A DNA stretch of 64,000 bases from Bacillota bacterium. GTDB lineage: Bacteria > Bacillota > Clostridia > Christensenellales > CAG-314. The stretch spans positions 186,001 through 250,000 of the forward strand of contig JAEWZT010000006.1 in assembly GCA_023458375.1 (NCBI GenBank), read 5' to 3'. A program made the position numbers and the translations under genes. Below are positions 25,050 to 33,518 of the stretch, one piece after another. A model generated the notes under the pieces. The model saw only the letters and a program-made list of their open reading frames with translations. It made no database searches and was not told where the DNA came from. Position 1 is the first letter of the stretch. Each line of letters opens with the position of its first letter.

Positions 25050-25721
25050 TTAAACGGTCAGTTCACGCAGTTTAGGTTTGTCTAAAAGGGTGATTTTGCC
25101 GCGTGAAAGGCTCAAATAGCCCTCATTTGAAAAATAATTGAGCATTTTTGTAACCACTTCGCGGGCGCTTCCCAAATGGCGCGCTATTTCGTCGTGCGTG
25201 ACCGTCAAAACGTCGCTTTCTTCAATTACGCCAAGTTCCAGCAGAAACGCGGCTAGGCGGCTGTCAAAACTGGTAAAAAGTATCTTTTCCATAATCCACA
25301 TTACGTCGGAAAAGCGCGACGCCATTAAATTGTTTGTGTGGCGCGATACGGGCAACGAAGTCCTCATCAATTCCTCGTATAATGGTGCGGATACCACAAA
25401 AAGGTCGGTGTCTTTTTCCGCCTCAACGTGTATGTCAAAGTTGATATTGCTCATAATGCAGGACGCGGAAAAGAGGCAAATATCCCACGAAAAAAGACGG
25501 TAAAGAGTGATCTCTTTTTGCTTGTCGGAAACTATGAACACGCGCAGCTGCCCCTCTTGCACCAAAAACAGCCCCGCGCAATCTTCTTCGCCGCCGTAAA
25601 GTATCTGCCCTTTTTTATAGTGCCTTACTTCTGTGCTTGACTTGATTTGTTCTCTTTGGCTTGAAGCCAGTTTGTCCCAGCAAGGAAAAATTTCTTCAAA
25701 GCTCGGTAAATTTTGTTCCAT
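25050..25721 (-). CDS. Crp/Fnr family transcriptional regulator
   Basis: 223 aa. An N-terminal cyclic-nucleotide-type sensor domain (GGEEDCAGLFLVQEGQLRVF near residues 42-61) is followed by the dimer helix and a C-terminal winged HTH (TVTHDEIARHLGSAREVVTK near 170-189), of Crp/Fnr layout. Cys residues are few and scattered, and the clustered N-terminal cysteines of Fnr are not evident, so the signal is unknown. It lies directly upstream of the DUF5320-DUF134-mrp promoter with its twin palindromes and downstream of a peroxiredoxin gene. A redox or metal stress role is a reasonable guess. Confidence 0.88.
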   Translation of the reverse strand: MEQNLPSFEEIFPCWDKLASSQREQIKSSTEVRHYKKGQILYGGEEDCAGLFLVQEGQLRVFIVSDKQKEITLYRLFSWDICLFSASCIMSNINFDIHVEAEKDTDLFVVSAPLYEELMRTSLPVSRHTNNLMASRFSDVMWIMEKILFTSFDSRLAAFLLELGVIEESDVLTVTHDEIARHLGSAREVVTKMLNYFSNEGYLSLSRGKITLLDKPKLRELTV

Positions 25722-25840
25722 ATTACTTCCCCGATAAACCTTTAAAAGCCTTTTTTGAGGTAAAGTAAACCAAATAATTTTGGCGTTACAGGCAACCTCA
25801 GATACTTCAAAAACCGCATTTTTAGCTTTAAACGCAATAA

Positions 25841-25876
25841 AAAATGCAGACCTAATACAATATTATAAGGTCTGCA
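25841..25876 (-). terminator. Peroxiredoxin gene terminator
   Basis: TGCAGACCT / AGGTCTGCA stem (25845-25853, 25868-25876). On the minus strand the stem runs into TTTTTT, 37 bases after the peroxiredoxin stop. Confidence 0.8.
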
Positions 25877-25912
25877 AAGGTTTTAGTCAATAATAAGGAA
25901 GTAAGGAAAGTT

Positions 25913-26590
25913 CTATTTCTTTTGTCTGCGGAAGCACATAAACCAGTCAAGGCAGTATTGGTCGTCGTCTTGGCTTTGCATGCGTTCTTTCGCAGTGCCG
26001 CAAGAGCCTGCGGTGGGGACGATTACGTCTTGACCGGGGCGCCAGTCGGCGGGAGTTGCGACGCCCTCTTTGTCAGCCTTTTGAAGCGCCAAAATTATAC
26101 GCTTTATTTCGTCAAAGTTGCGTCCTGTTGACAAGGGGTAATACAAAATGGTGCGGATTTTGGCTTGGGGGTCAATTACAAACACGGCGCGAACCGCTTG
26201 GGTATTGGACTGTCCCGGCTGCATCATTCCGTATTTGTTGGCTACGTCCATGCGGATGTCTTCAATTAAGGGGAATTTGACTTCCACATTTTTCATTCCC
26301 TTCCATTCAAGCTCCTGAATTTTTCTAAGCCACGCGATGTGGGCGTAAAGGGAGTCAACGGAAAGCCCTACCAATTCGGTGTTAAGCGCCTTAAACTCTT
26401 CCGCCATAGTGGCAAAGGTCATAAATTCCGTCGTGCAAACGGGGGTAAAGTCGGCGGGGTGAGAAAATAAAATTACCCACTTGCCTTTGTAATCTTCGGG
26501 AAAGTTGATGTCTCCCTGCGTTGTTTTAGCTTTAAAGCTTGGTGCAATATCGCCTATTAAAGGCATTCTCGTTACTTGCATTTCTTCCAT
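25913..26590 (-). CDS. Peroxiredoxin (AhpC/TSA, 1-Cys Prx6-like)
   Basis: 225-aa thiol peroxidase that reduces hydrogen peroxide and organic peroxides. The peroxidatic Cys lies in the PVCTTEF motif near residue 50. The long C-terminal part (SCGTAKERM and YCLDWFMCF) carries extra cysteines, as in archaeal-type Prx6 proteins. The ATG at 26590 was chosen because AAGGAGA is 7 bases upstream; an earlier in-frame ATG has no RBS. It is monocistronic, with its own terminator. A GTAAC-AAA-GTTAC palindrome 63 bases upstream of the start could be its operator. Confidence 0.9.
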   Translation of the reverse strand: MEEMQVTRMPLIGDIAPSFKAKTTQGDINFPEDYKGKWVILFSHPADFTPVCTTEFMTFATMAEEFKALNTELVGLSVDSLYAHIAWLRKIQELEWKGMKNVEVKFPLIEDIRMDVANKYGMMQPGQSNTQAVRAVFVIDPQAKIRTILYYPLSTGRNFDEIKRIILALQKADKEGVATPADWRPGQDVIVPTAGSCGTAKERMQSQDDDQYCLDWFMCFRRQKK

Positions 26591-26652
26591 AATATAATCT
26601 CCTTTTAATTTGTTTGTTGGCATCATTATATGTTAAATGCAAAACCCTTTCA

Positions 26653-26665
26653 GTAACAAAGTTAC
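26653..26665. promoter_or_regulatory. Palindrome upstream of the peroxiredoxin gene
   Basis: GTAAC-AAA-GTTAC, 13 bases, near the expected -35 region of the minus-strand gene (the likely -10 is TATAAT near 26627-26634). It could bind a stress regulator; the protein is unknown. Confidence 0.35.
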
Positions 26666-27192
26666 ATATTAAACAAAGGCTGTTTTAAGCGCGAAAAAGA
26701 AAAAACCTAATTTATAGACTGCGAAAAAGCTTGAATTATTAAAGAAATGTGAAGTAAGTATGGGGGAAAACATGCTTGCGATACAAGAGCTTGTTATTTT
26801 GTGGCGCTTTCGCCAAAAAATTGATGTGTTAATGCTGTTGGTTTAGCGGATGAATTGCGGCTTTTACCTTAGGCACGGGAGCGGGGTAAGATTACGCGGC
26901 AAAAACTCCCTTTCTTGCCGCTAACGCTAACCGACTTTCGCCAATCTACTCTTGCCAACCGACCTTAAAAAGATTTTGTTTTTCTTTTGCGGTTCGCCCG
27001 AAAAACCGGTTTTATGTATATTCATAAGCTGTGGGCAGCTAAAACCATTAAAGCGATTGCTTATAAAATCCTCTTTTGTTTTGCCTGCCCTGCAATAGCA
27101 AGCTACGCACAGTAAACCTCCTTGCAGTAAACCTCCGCGATAAAATAATTGACGGTATCTGTTTTGAAGTCGGAGAAGTTCACAAACGCCGC

Positions 27193-27219
27193 AAAAAAAG
27201 CGGGGCTTTCGCCCCGCTT
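27193..27219 (-). terminator. Uracil permease gene terminator
   Basis: Perfect stem AAGCGGGGC / GCCCCGCTT with a 4-base loop. On the minus strand it is followed by seven T, 96 bases after the stop. Confidence 0.9.
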
Positions 27220-27315
27220 ATAGTTTGGTAGTTCTATAAAAATGTTATACAAAACTTTGCCGTTACCTGTAAGTATGTTTTAATTTAACAATGTTGTCTT
27301 CTTGCCTAAACAAGC

Positions 27316-28731
27316 TTATTCTTTGGGTTCTTCCGAAGTTTCTGCGCCGTTCTTTCTTTTCTTTCCCTTAATGCTGAGCAAAAGGTTAAGCAGTATGCCA
27401 AAGATTGCGGCTGAGGCGATAGCGGGCAGTTTTAAGCCGAATACGGGTATCATGCCGCCGTCAAACGCGTAGGTGCCGCCTAAACCAATAATCATAATGG
27501 TTGCGATTACCGCAAGGTTTTTAGCGTCAAAGAGGTCAACCTTTTTGTTTACCATAATGGTAATGCCTTGCGCGGCGATTACGCCGAACAAGTAAATGGA
27601 AAGTCCGCCGATAACCGCGTTAGGAATGGAATAAACGGCAGCCGTTAAGGGGGTAAAGAGCGAGATTACCATCGTGATGATGGAAGCGCCAATTAAAACC
27701 CAAACGGAATAGTTTTTGGTAATTGCCATTGTGCTGATATTTTCGCCGTAGTTGGTTCCTGCGGGACCGCCTATAAAGCCTGAAATAATGTCGCCTAAGC
27801 CGTCGCCGATTAAGTTTTGACCAAGCATACCGGCAATTTTGTATTCGTCCTTGCCCTTTTGCTTTGCAAGGTCGTTTACATAAATGTCAAGCTGGTAAAT
27901 GTGCGCGGTGGATTCGGGTATCGTTGCGATTGCAATGGGCATTATAGCCAAAATTGCTTTGCCTATGCTTGCGGGGTCGGCTTGCCAGGGGAAAGAGAAT
28001 TGAGGAAGGGCGAATATGCTTGTGGCGCCCAATTTGTCAAAGTCTACGAATTTCACGCCCGTAGTCCAGGTCAATATTAAAGAAAGCAGGTAGCCTGTTA
28101 AAAGCCCGAAGAGTATGGGCAGTTGACCCCAGACGCCTTTTTTCAAAAATACCGAAAAGCATACCGTTGCAAGCAAAGTAACTACGCAGATTACAAAGGC
28201 GAGGTTGGTTGCCATGCTGCTGGTGGCTTCCGTTACGTTAACGGGCAGCGACGTAAAGTTGCTCATGGCGTTTCCTGCTAAGGAAAGACCTATGACCATG
28301 GCGATACTGCCTGTTACGGTGGCGGGTAGCACCTTTTCAATTGCTTCCTGACCGAAGCGGCGAATAATCAAGCCCGCGGCGATGGACACAAGACCCGACA
28401 AAACGATACCTAATTGCGCCGCCGCAATTAAGGGTTTGTCGGCGATTTGCCCTATTTGCTCAACTCCCGTAATGGAGCATATCGCGGCAATGTAAGAAAA
28501 GCTTGAACCGTAGTAAAGGGGTATTTTTCTTCCCGTTACCAGAATAAAGCACAGCGTCGCAAGACCGCTAGCGAAAATGGTCGTGGATACGTGAAATCCT
28601 GTTAAAAGCGCTACCAATACCGTAGCGGGGAACATAACGACAATCTGTTGGAGAGCGAAAAGTACTAGCTTCCAAAATGGCGGCCGTTCGTCGGGCAGGT
28701 ATCCCGTAACTGTGATTTCCTTAGTTTGCAT
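27316..28731 (-). CDS. NCS2 uracil/xanthine permease, UraA family
   Basis: 471-aa inner-membrane nucleobase:proton symporter of the NCS2 (UraA/PyrP/PbuX) family, with about 12-14 membrane segments. The conserved block PESTAHIYQLDIYVNDL carries the helix-8 Glu used for base binding, and GPAGTNYGENISTMAITKNYS follows, both close to uracil permeases. The RBS GGAGGT is 7 bases upstream. It is followed by a classic terminator. It lies downstream of a second, differently related base permease, with a terminator between them, so the two are separately transcribed. Uracil is the most likely substrate, with xanthine possible. Confidence 0.9.
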   Translation of the reverse strand: MQTKEITVTGYLPDERPPFWKLVLFALQQIVVMFPATVLVALLTGFHVSTTIFASGLATLCFILVTGRKIPLYYGSSFSYIAAICSITGVEQIGQIADKPLIAAAQLGIVLSGLVSIAAGLIIRRFGQEAIEKVLPATVTGSIAMVIGLSLAGNAMSNFTSLPVNVTEATSSMATNLAFVICVVTLLATVCFSVFLKKGVWGQLPILFGLLTGYLLSLILTWTTGVKFVDFDKLGATSIFALPQFSFPWQADPASIGKAILAIMPIAIATIPESTAHIYQLDIYVNDLAKQKGKDEYKIAGMLGQNLIGDGLGDIISGFIGGPAGTNYGENISTMAITKNYSVWVLIGASIITMVISLFTPLTAAVYSIPNAVIGGLSIYLFGVIAAQGITIMVNKKVDLFDAKNLAVIATIMIIGLGGTYAFDGGMIPVFGLKLPAIASAAIFGILLNLLLSIKGKKRKNGAETSEEPKE

Positions 28732-28833
28732 TTTTGTTTACCTCCAATTTTTTATATTGATATTTGTGTTTTTTTGTTTTGTATTGCTTTTGTATGTTCT
28801 TGTTTATTTTGTGCCTTTTATATCTCTGCTCAA

Positions 28834-28866
28834 AAAAAAACTCTTTCTTTTTGAAAGAGTTTTTTT
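28834..28866 (-). terminator. Terminator after the purine permease gene
   Basis: 14-bp stem made of AAAAAAACTCTTTC and its complement around a 5-base loop, 12 bases after the permease stop on the minus strand. Confidence 0.75.
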
Positions 28867-28877
28867 AATTAAAACAA

Positions 28878-30365
28878 CTAGCCTTGGGGAGTAAATACTC
28901 CGCCGCCGTATAACGCCATCAATATGAAATAAATAAGGAACAGTATCGCCGAGCCGTAAAGTATGGGGTGAACGTCCTTAATCTTGCCCTTTAACAGCTT
29001 AATCAATACGTGGAAGATGAAGCCGAAGGCAATACCTATTGAAATGTTATAGGCAAAAGCCATAATAGCTACCGTTAAGAAAGCGGGGGTAGCTTCTTCA
29101 AAGTCGTGCCACTCAATTTCCTTAAAGGCGCCTGCCATCATAATACCTACTACTATTAAAGCGGGTGCGGTGGCAATTCCGGGGACAAGAGCAAACAAAG
29201 GAGCTAAGGGTATGCAAAGCAAAAACATTATAGCAGTTGTTACGCTTGTTAAGCCTGTTCTGCCGCCCGCTTCAATGCCCGCCGCGCTTTCTACGTAAGT
29301 GGTGGTGTTGGAAGTTCCGAACACGGCGCCTACGGAAGTAGCGATAGCGTCCGCAAATAAAGCCTTGTCCATCTTGGACTTAAAGCCTGTGCTGCCTTCA
29401 AGGTCTTTGATATCTTCGTCTGAGAAAATGCCGCTTGCCCTGCCTGTTCCGATAAAGGTTCCTATTGTGTCAAAAGTATCGGACAAACTGAAAGCGAATA
29501 TAGCGAGTAAAGCAAGGGGAAGCTGGGCGATTTTATCTACAAACAGTTCGGGGAAGCCCTTTGTAAAGGCTACGCCGAAGGTTTCGCCAAGTCCCGTAAA
29601 GCTTTCGCCTATTTTTTGGAAGAATGCCGTTCCCGAAGCAAAAGGCGTGAAGTCCATTAAGAAATCTGCGCCGGGAGCGATAAGTTTAACTACAACCGCA
29701 ATTATGGTAGTAGAAGCGATGCCGATTAAAATAGAGCCCTTAACTTTGAGAACCAAAAGCACAACGGTAATAATAAGACCTACCAACGCGATGATGGGCG
29801 CCGCCGTTGAGAAGTTGGTCAAAGCGGGAACAATGCTGGAGTCGGAGAAAATAGTTCCGAAGCTTTCAGTGTAGGTGCCGGGGTCAGAGGTGAAAGCAAG
29901 CCAGCTTGCGTTTTTAAAGCCGATGTAAGCAATGAAAAGACCTATACCGCCGCCGATAGCGTTTTGCAAACTCTTGGGTATAGCTTTGATAATCATTTTT
30001 CTAATCTTTGTTACGGTAATAACAATGTTGATGATACCGCAAATGAAAACCATTGCCAAAGCGGCTTCGGGTGAAAATTTCAAACCAAAGCATACGGTAT
30101 AGACAAAGAAAGCGTTAAGCCCCATGCCGGGAGCTTGGGCGTAAGGAACGTTGGCAAATAAACCCATTACAAGCGTTCCGATAACAGATGCAAAGATGGT
30201 GGCTAAAAATACGCCGCCCCAAGACAACCCTGTTTGAGAAAGCATTTTGGGGTTTACCGCTACAATGTAAACCATCGCAAAGAAAGTGGTAAGACCCGCA
30301 ATAATTTCTTTTCTGAAAGTCGTGCCATTCTCTTGCAGTTTGAAGAACTTTCTAAGTTTCTCCAT
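28878..30365 (-). CDS. AzgA-family guanine/hypoxanthine permease
   Basis: 495-aa inner-membrane purine transporter of the AzgA/PbuG group. FRKEIIAGLTTFFAMVYIVA near the N-terminus and NVPYAQAPGMGLNAFF near residue 70 are family hallmarks. FSDEDIKDLEGSTGFKSKMD and AIATSVGAVFGTSNTTTYVES match the second conserved region. The RBS AGGAGG is 6 bases before the ATG. The leader carries a guanine-type purine riboswitch, which supports guanine or hypoxanthine as substrate and predicts repression when purine is plentiful. Confidence 0.93.
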   Translation of the reverse strand: MEKLRKFFKLQENGTTFRKEIIAGLTTFFAMVYIVAVNPKMLSQTGLSWGGVFLATIFASVIGTLVMGLFANVPYAQAPGMGLNAFFVYTVCFGLKFSPEAALAMVFICGIINIVITVTKIRKMIIKAIPKSLQNAIGGGIGLFIAYIGFKNASWLAFTSDPGTYTESFGTIFSDSSIVPALTNFSTAAPIIALVGLIITVVLLVLKVKGSILIGIASTTIIAVVVKLIAPGADFLMDFTPFASGTAFFQKIGESFTGLGETFGVAFTKGFPELFVDKIAQLPLALLAIFAFSLSDTFDTIGTFIGTGRASGIFSDEDIKDLEGSTGFKSKMDKALFADAIATSVGAVFGTSNTTTYVESAAGIEAGGRTGLTSVTTAIMFLLCIPLAPLFALVPGIATAPALIVVGIMMAGAFKEIEWHDFEEATPAFLTVAIMAFAYNISIGIAFGFIFHVLIKLLKGKIKDVHPILYGSAILFLIYFILMALYGGGVFTPQG

Positions 30366-30461
30366 AAGTTTCCTCCTGTATATTAAATATTTTTTTCATA
30401 AGAAAAGCGGCTTTTTCCATAACCCAATATCAGCTCAGAAAAGACCGCCCGAAGAGAGCCT

Positions 30462-30528
30462 CCAATAGTCAAACAATTTCGGCTGTTTGGTAGAAACTCA
30501 GGAACCGTACTCTTCCTAATTATATTGG
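30462..30528 (-). ncRNA. Purine riboswitch aptamer, guanine class
   Basis: Read on the minus strand. P1 pairs CCAATA (5') with TATTGG (3'). GTTTCTACC and TTTGACTATTGG match the conserved junctions of the purine aptamer, and TAATTAGGAAGAG corresponds to the 5' junction and P2. The specificity position in GACTAT is C, as in guanine/hypoxanthine aptamers; adenine aptamers have GATTAT. The expression platform between 30461 and 30366 was not resolved. The aptamer is about 97 bases upstream of the AzgA-type permease gene. Confidence 0.92.
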
Positions 30529-30564
30529 GGTGCAATAATATTCAATTTTTTTAAGCCCAAATAG

Positions 30565-30594
30565 ACTATACAACGTTTAAAGGGGCTTTGTCAA
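30565..30594 (-). promoter_or_regulatory. Promoter of the riboswitch-purine permease unit
   Basis: On the minus strand TTGACA (30589-30594), an 18-base spacer, then TATAGT (30565-30570), 37 bases upstream of the aptamer. Confidence 0.7.
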
Positions 30595-30691
30595 TCGTTT
30601 GCTCACAAAATTAACACAAAATTAACACCTCTTTTTTTGCTGTTGTTTAAGCAGCTTTATAAAATTAAAGCGCCTTACAACCTTAATTTCC

Positions 30692-30720
30692 TTGCCTAAA
30701 AACCCCTTTTTAATTATAAT
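30692..30720 (+). promoter_or_regulatory. Promoter of the DUF1538-PII-Na/Pi operon
   Basis: TTGCCT (30692-30697), 17-base spacer, TATAAT (30715-30720), about 32 bases before the DUF1538 ATG. Confidence 0.6.
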
Positions 30721-30751
30721 TGACTATATAGGAAAAAATACCAAGTAATAT

Positions 30752-32755
30752 ATGAAATTATTTTTTGAAAAAATCAAGGAAGCGGCGATATCAGTTTTAC
30801 CGTTAAGCGCGGTCTTTTTACTTCTCCACTTTACAGTGGCGGAAATGCCTCTTTGGTATCTATATACTTTTTTAGCGGCTATTGTGCTTTTGATTTTAGG
30901 TATGAGCGTGTTTATGATTGGCATTGAAAACTCAGTAATGCCCATAGGCGAAATGATAGGCACGCAAATGACAAAGTCCAAAAAGCTGTGGATTATTCTT
31001 GTTATGGGCTTTATTTTGGGCTTGTCGGTTACGCTTGCCGAGCCGGACTTACAGGTGCTTGCAATGCAAATAACTTCTGTAAATAAAACGCTTTTTGTAA
31101 CAAGCGTGGCTGTGGGCGTAGGCATTTACTTAATGATGGCGCTTTTAAGAATTGTCTTTCAGTTTTCAATGGCAAGGATATTTCAAATCTCCTACGCCCT
31201 TATCTTTATATTGGCAATATTCGTAAAGCCCGAGTTCATTTCAATAGCTTTTGATTCAAGCGGGGTTACGACGGGTCCCGTTACCGTGCCCTTTATTTTG
31301 ACGCTGGGTATGGGCGTGTCCTCCATAAGAGGGGGCAAAAGCGCGGAAGAGGACAGCTTCGGGCTGTGCGGGCTGTGTTCGGTGGGACCAATTCTGACCG
31401 TGCTTATTTTGGGGCTGCTTTACAAAGGCGATTTTTCCGACTATGTAATGGAAGTTCCCCAAATCAACGACATAAACAGCTTTTTTTCCGTTTTAAGCGG
31501 CGAGCTTATAAGCACCGTAGGCGAAGTGGCAATCATACTTTTGCCCATTGTGCTTATTTTCCTTTTCTTCCAAGTGTTTAAGCTTAGGCTTTCTAGAATC
31601 AACCTTTCAAGGATACTCATAAACGTTGTGTTCAGCCTGATAGGGCTTTCGGTATTTTTGACCGCCGTAAACGTAGGTTTTATGCCCGTAGGCATTTATA
31701 TCGGCGGCAAACTCGCGTCGCTGCCATACAATTGGATACTTATGCCCATAAGCATATTCATAGGTATGTTTGTGGTGCTTGCCGAGCCTGCCGTCCACGT
31801 TTTAAACAAGCAGATATATGAAATTACAAGCGGCGCCATTCCCAAAAAGATGATGCTTATGGGGCTTATGGCAAGCATGTCCTTGGCGCTTTTGTTTTCG
31901 GTGATACGCGCGCTGTATTCGGTGAGCATTTGGTGGTTTGTGCTGCCGGGATTCGCCCTTGCGATAATCCTCACTTTCTTTACGCCAAAAATCTTTACCG
32001 CCATTGCCTTTGACTCGGGCGGGGTAGCTTCGGGCACTATGTGCGCCGCCTTTTTGCTGCCCTTCGCGGTGGGTATAAGCCAGTCGGTAGGCGGAAACGT
32101 GATGACGGACGCATTCGGGCTTGTGGGCATTACCGCTATGATGCCTTTAATAAGCGTCCAGCTTATGGGGCTTATTTATAAGGTTAAAATGGACAAACTT
32201 AAAAAGAAAGAGCTGCTTTTAGCGGAGCAAGACCAGCCCCAAGACGTACAAGGGAAAATTGCGCCCGCAAGTGAAGAAAAACAAAATCTTAGCGGGCTGC
32301 AAGGGGACGGTGCCAAACAAAGCGCAGATGAAGAGCAAACAGGCTTAGACTTAGCGGTAAACGGCAATGAACAAGCTTACAGCGCGCAAATTGAAAAGGG
32401 CAAGCAGCAAGTAAGCCAAGAGCAAACCGTAAAGCCGATAAACGCAGAAACCGCCGCAGAGAATAATCTTTCCCGACAAGTTCTAAATCGGAAAAAAACA
32501 CAAAAAGGGAAAAATGACAAGGGCGGTCCAAACATAACTGCAAACAAAGAGCAAGCGGCGAAAAATATACCCGATAAGCAAAAAACTACTGTAAATGAAG
32601 TTTTTTTGCAAAATGAGGGAAAAGAAAAAGAGCAACTGACAGCTTCTTCAAATCAAGCTATAATAAAGGAAGAGACCATAACTAATCAAGGCGAAACTGG
32701 GCAAGAAAAACAAGAGCAAGCGCCCGCCTTAAACCAAGACGGAAAGGCTCAATAG
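30752..32755 (+). CDS. DUF1538 membrane protein (two repeats) with long Q/K/E-rich tail
   Basis: 667-aa polytopic membrane protein. Two DUF1538 halves are evident: each has an AEPxxxVL motif (LAEPDLQVLA near residue 93, LAEPAVHVLN near 345) and an AFDSxGVxxGxxxxPF-type motif (IAFDSSGVTTGPVTVPF, later IAFDSGGVASGTM). The second pair confirms an internal duplication typical of transporters. From about residue 478 a soluble tail of roughly 190 residues follows. It is rich in Gln, Lys, Glu, Asn and Ala, without a recognisable domain and probably disordered. The RBS is weak. Transport is inferred from topology; the substrate is unknown. The next gene encodes a PII-like protein that may control it. 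Confidence 0.88.
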   Translation: MKLFFEKIKEAAISVLPLSAVFLLLHFTVAEMPLWYLYTFLAAIVLLILGMSVFMIGIENSVMPIGEMIGTQMTKSKKLWIILVMGFILGLSVTLAEPDLQVLAMQITSVNKTLFVTSVAVGVGIYLMMALLRIVFQFSMARIFQISYALIFILAIFVKPEFISIAFDSSGVTTGPVTVPFILTLGMGVSSIRGGKSAEEDSFGLCGLCSVGPILTVLILGLLYKGDFSDYVMEVPQINDINSFFSVLSGELISTVGEVAIILLPIVLIFLFFQVFKLRLSRINLSRILINVVFSLIGLSVFLTAVNVGFMPVGIYIGGKLASLPYNWILMPISIFIGMFVVLAEPAVHVLNKQIYEITSGAIPKKMMLMGLMASMSLALLFSVIRALYSVSIWWFVLPGFALAIILTFFTPKIFTAIAFDSGGVASGTMCAAFLLPFAVGISQSVGGNVMTDAFGLVGITAMMPLISVQLMGLIYKVKMDKLKKKELLLAEQDQPQDVQGKIAPASEEKQNLSGLQGDGAKQSADEEQTGLDLAVNGNEQAYSAQIEKGKQQVSQEQTVKPINAETAAENNLSRQVLNRKKTQKGKNDKGGPNITANKEQAAKNIPDKQKTTVNEVFLQNEGKEKEQLTASSNQAIIKEETITNQGETGQEKQEQAPALNQDGKAQ

Positions 32756-32862
32756 ATATAAAGATTTTGCGGCAGGCAAAATTAACTTAGCGCGCGCTAG
32801 GCGGCAAATGACGCAGTCGAAATAGACCGCGCGGGAAATCGGTAAGGAAACAGGGGTAAAAA

Positions 32863-33477
32863 ATGTCAAATTTTTTAATTGCGGTGGTGGATAATAACTA
32901 TTCCGAAGACCTATTGATATCAACGCTTAAAGACCGTAAAGAGGTCAAAAGCCTTATGTCATTAGGGCATGGAACGGCGCCCACTACTCTTTTAGCGCTT
33001 TTCGGGTTAGGCTCGGCGGAAAAAAGGATTTTTTGGTTTGAGCTTGACGAAAAAGAGGACGAAAGCGAATTGTTAAAAAGCATAGGCAAAAAAATTAAAG
33101 GCAGGGGCATCGCCTTCACGCTTGAAGGGCACGCCCAAAGCCAAAGTGAGAATGGGGAAAACATTATGGAAAGCCAATTCAGTTTAATAGTAGCAATAAC
33201 GGATAAAGGTTATACCGAAGACGTAATGGAGGTTGCAAGGCAAGCGGGCGCAAGAGGCGGAACGGCGCTTAACGCGCGCGGCGTAGGCATGCCCCCTTCG
33301 GAAACTTTTTTCGGTATCAAACTTCAAGAGGAAAAAGAAATGATTTTAATCATATCCAAGGCGGAACAGGCGCAAAAAATAATGGCGGCGATTTCGGGCG
33401 TTAAGGGCACATACCCGCAGTCGCGCACCGTCGTATTTTGCATCCCCGTCAAGGACGCGGCGGGTTTTTCCTTTTAA
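32863..33477 (+). CDS. Tandem PII-like signalling protein
   Basis: 204 aa. The second half (about 105-204) has PII features: FSLIVAITDKGYTEDVMEVARQAGARGGTALNARG resembles the strand, helix and T-loop base of P-II proteins, and GIKLQEEKEMILIISK resembles the following core strands. The first half (about 1-100) has the same order of elements (FLIAVVDNNYSEDLL, then GHGTAPTTLLALFGLG), so it looks like a diverged copy in the same chain. The T-loop Tyr of GlnB is not seen. It lies 107 bases after the DUF1538 gene and 41 bases before the Na/Pi transporter gene. A role as nucleotide-sensing regulator of one or both transporters is inferred. Confidence 0.78.
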   Translation: MSNFLIAVVDNNYSEDLLISTLKDRKEVKSLMSLGHGTAPTTLLALFGLGSAEKRIFWFELDEKEDESELLKSIGKKIKGRGIAFTLEGHAQSQSENGENIMESQFSLIVAITDKGYTEDVMEVARQAGARGGTALNARGVGMPPSETFFGIKLQEEKEMILIISKAEQAQKIMAAISGVKGTYPQSRTVVFCIPVKDAAGFSF

Positions 33478-33518
33478 TTAAGGAAAAACCCACTTTACAT
33501 TTAGGAGAAATTATTTTA

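Larger units (their letters stand above)
26591..27315. other. Intergenic region upstream of the peroxiredoxin gene
   Basis: About 720 bases holding the peroxiredoxin promoter region on the left and the permease terminator on the right. CAGTAAACCTCC occurs twice within 27112-27141. No ORF is supported; the G+C is higher than in other gaps, so a decayed gene is possible. Confidence 0.5.
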
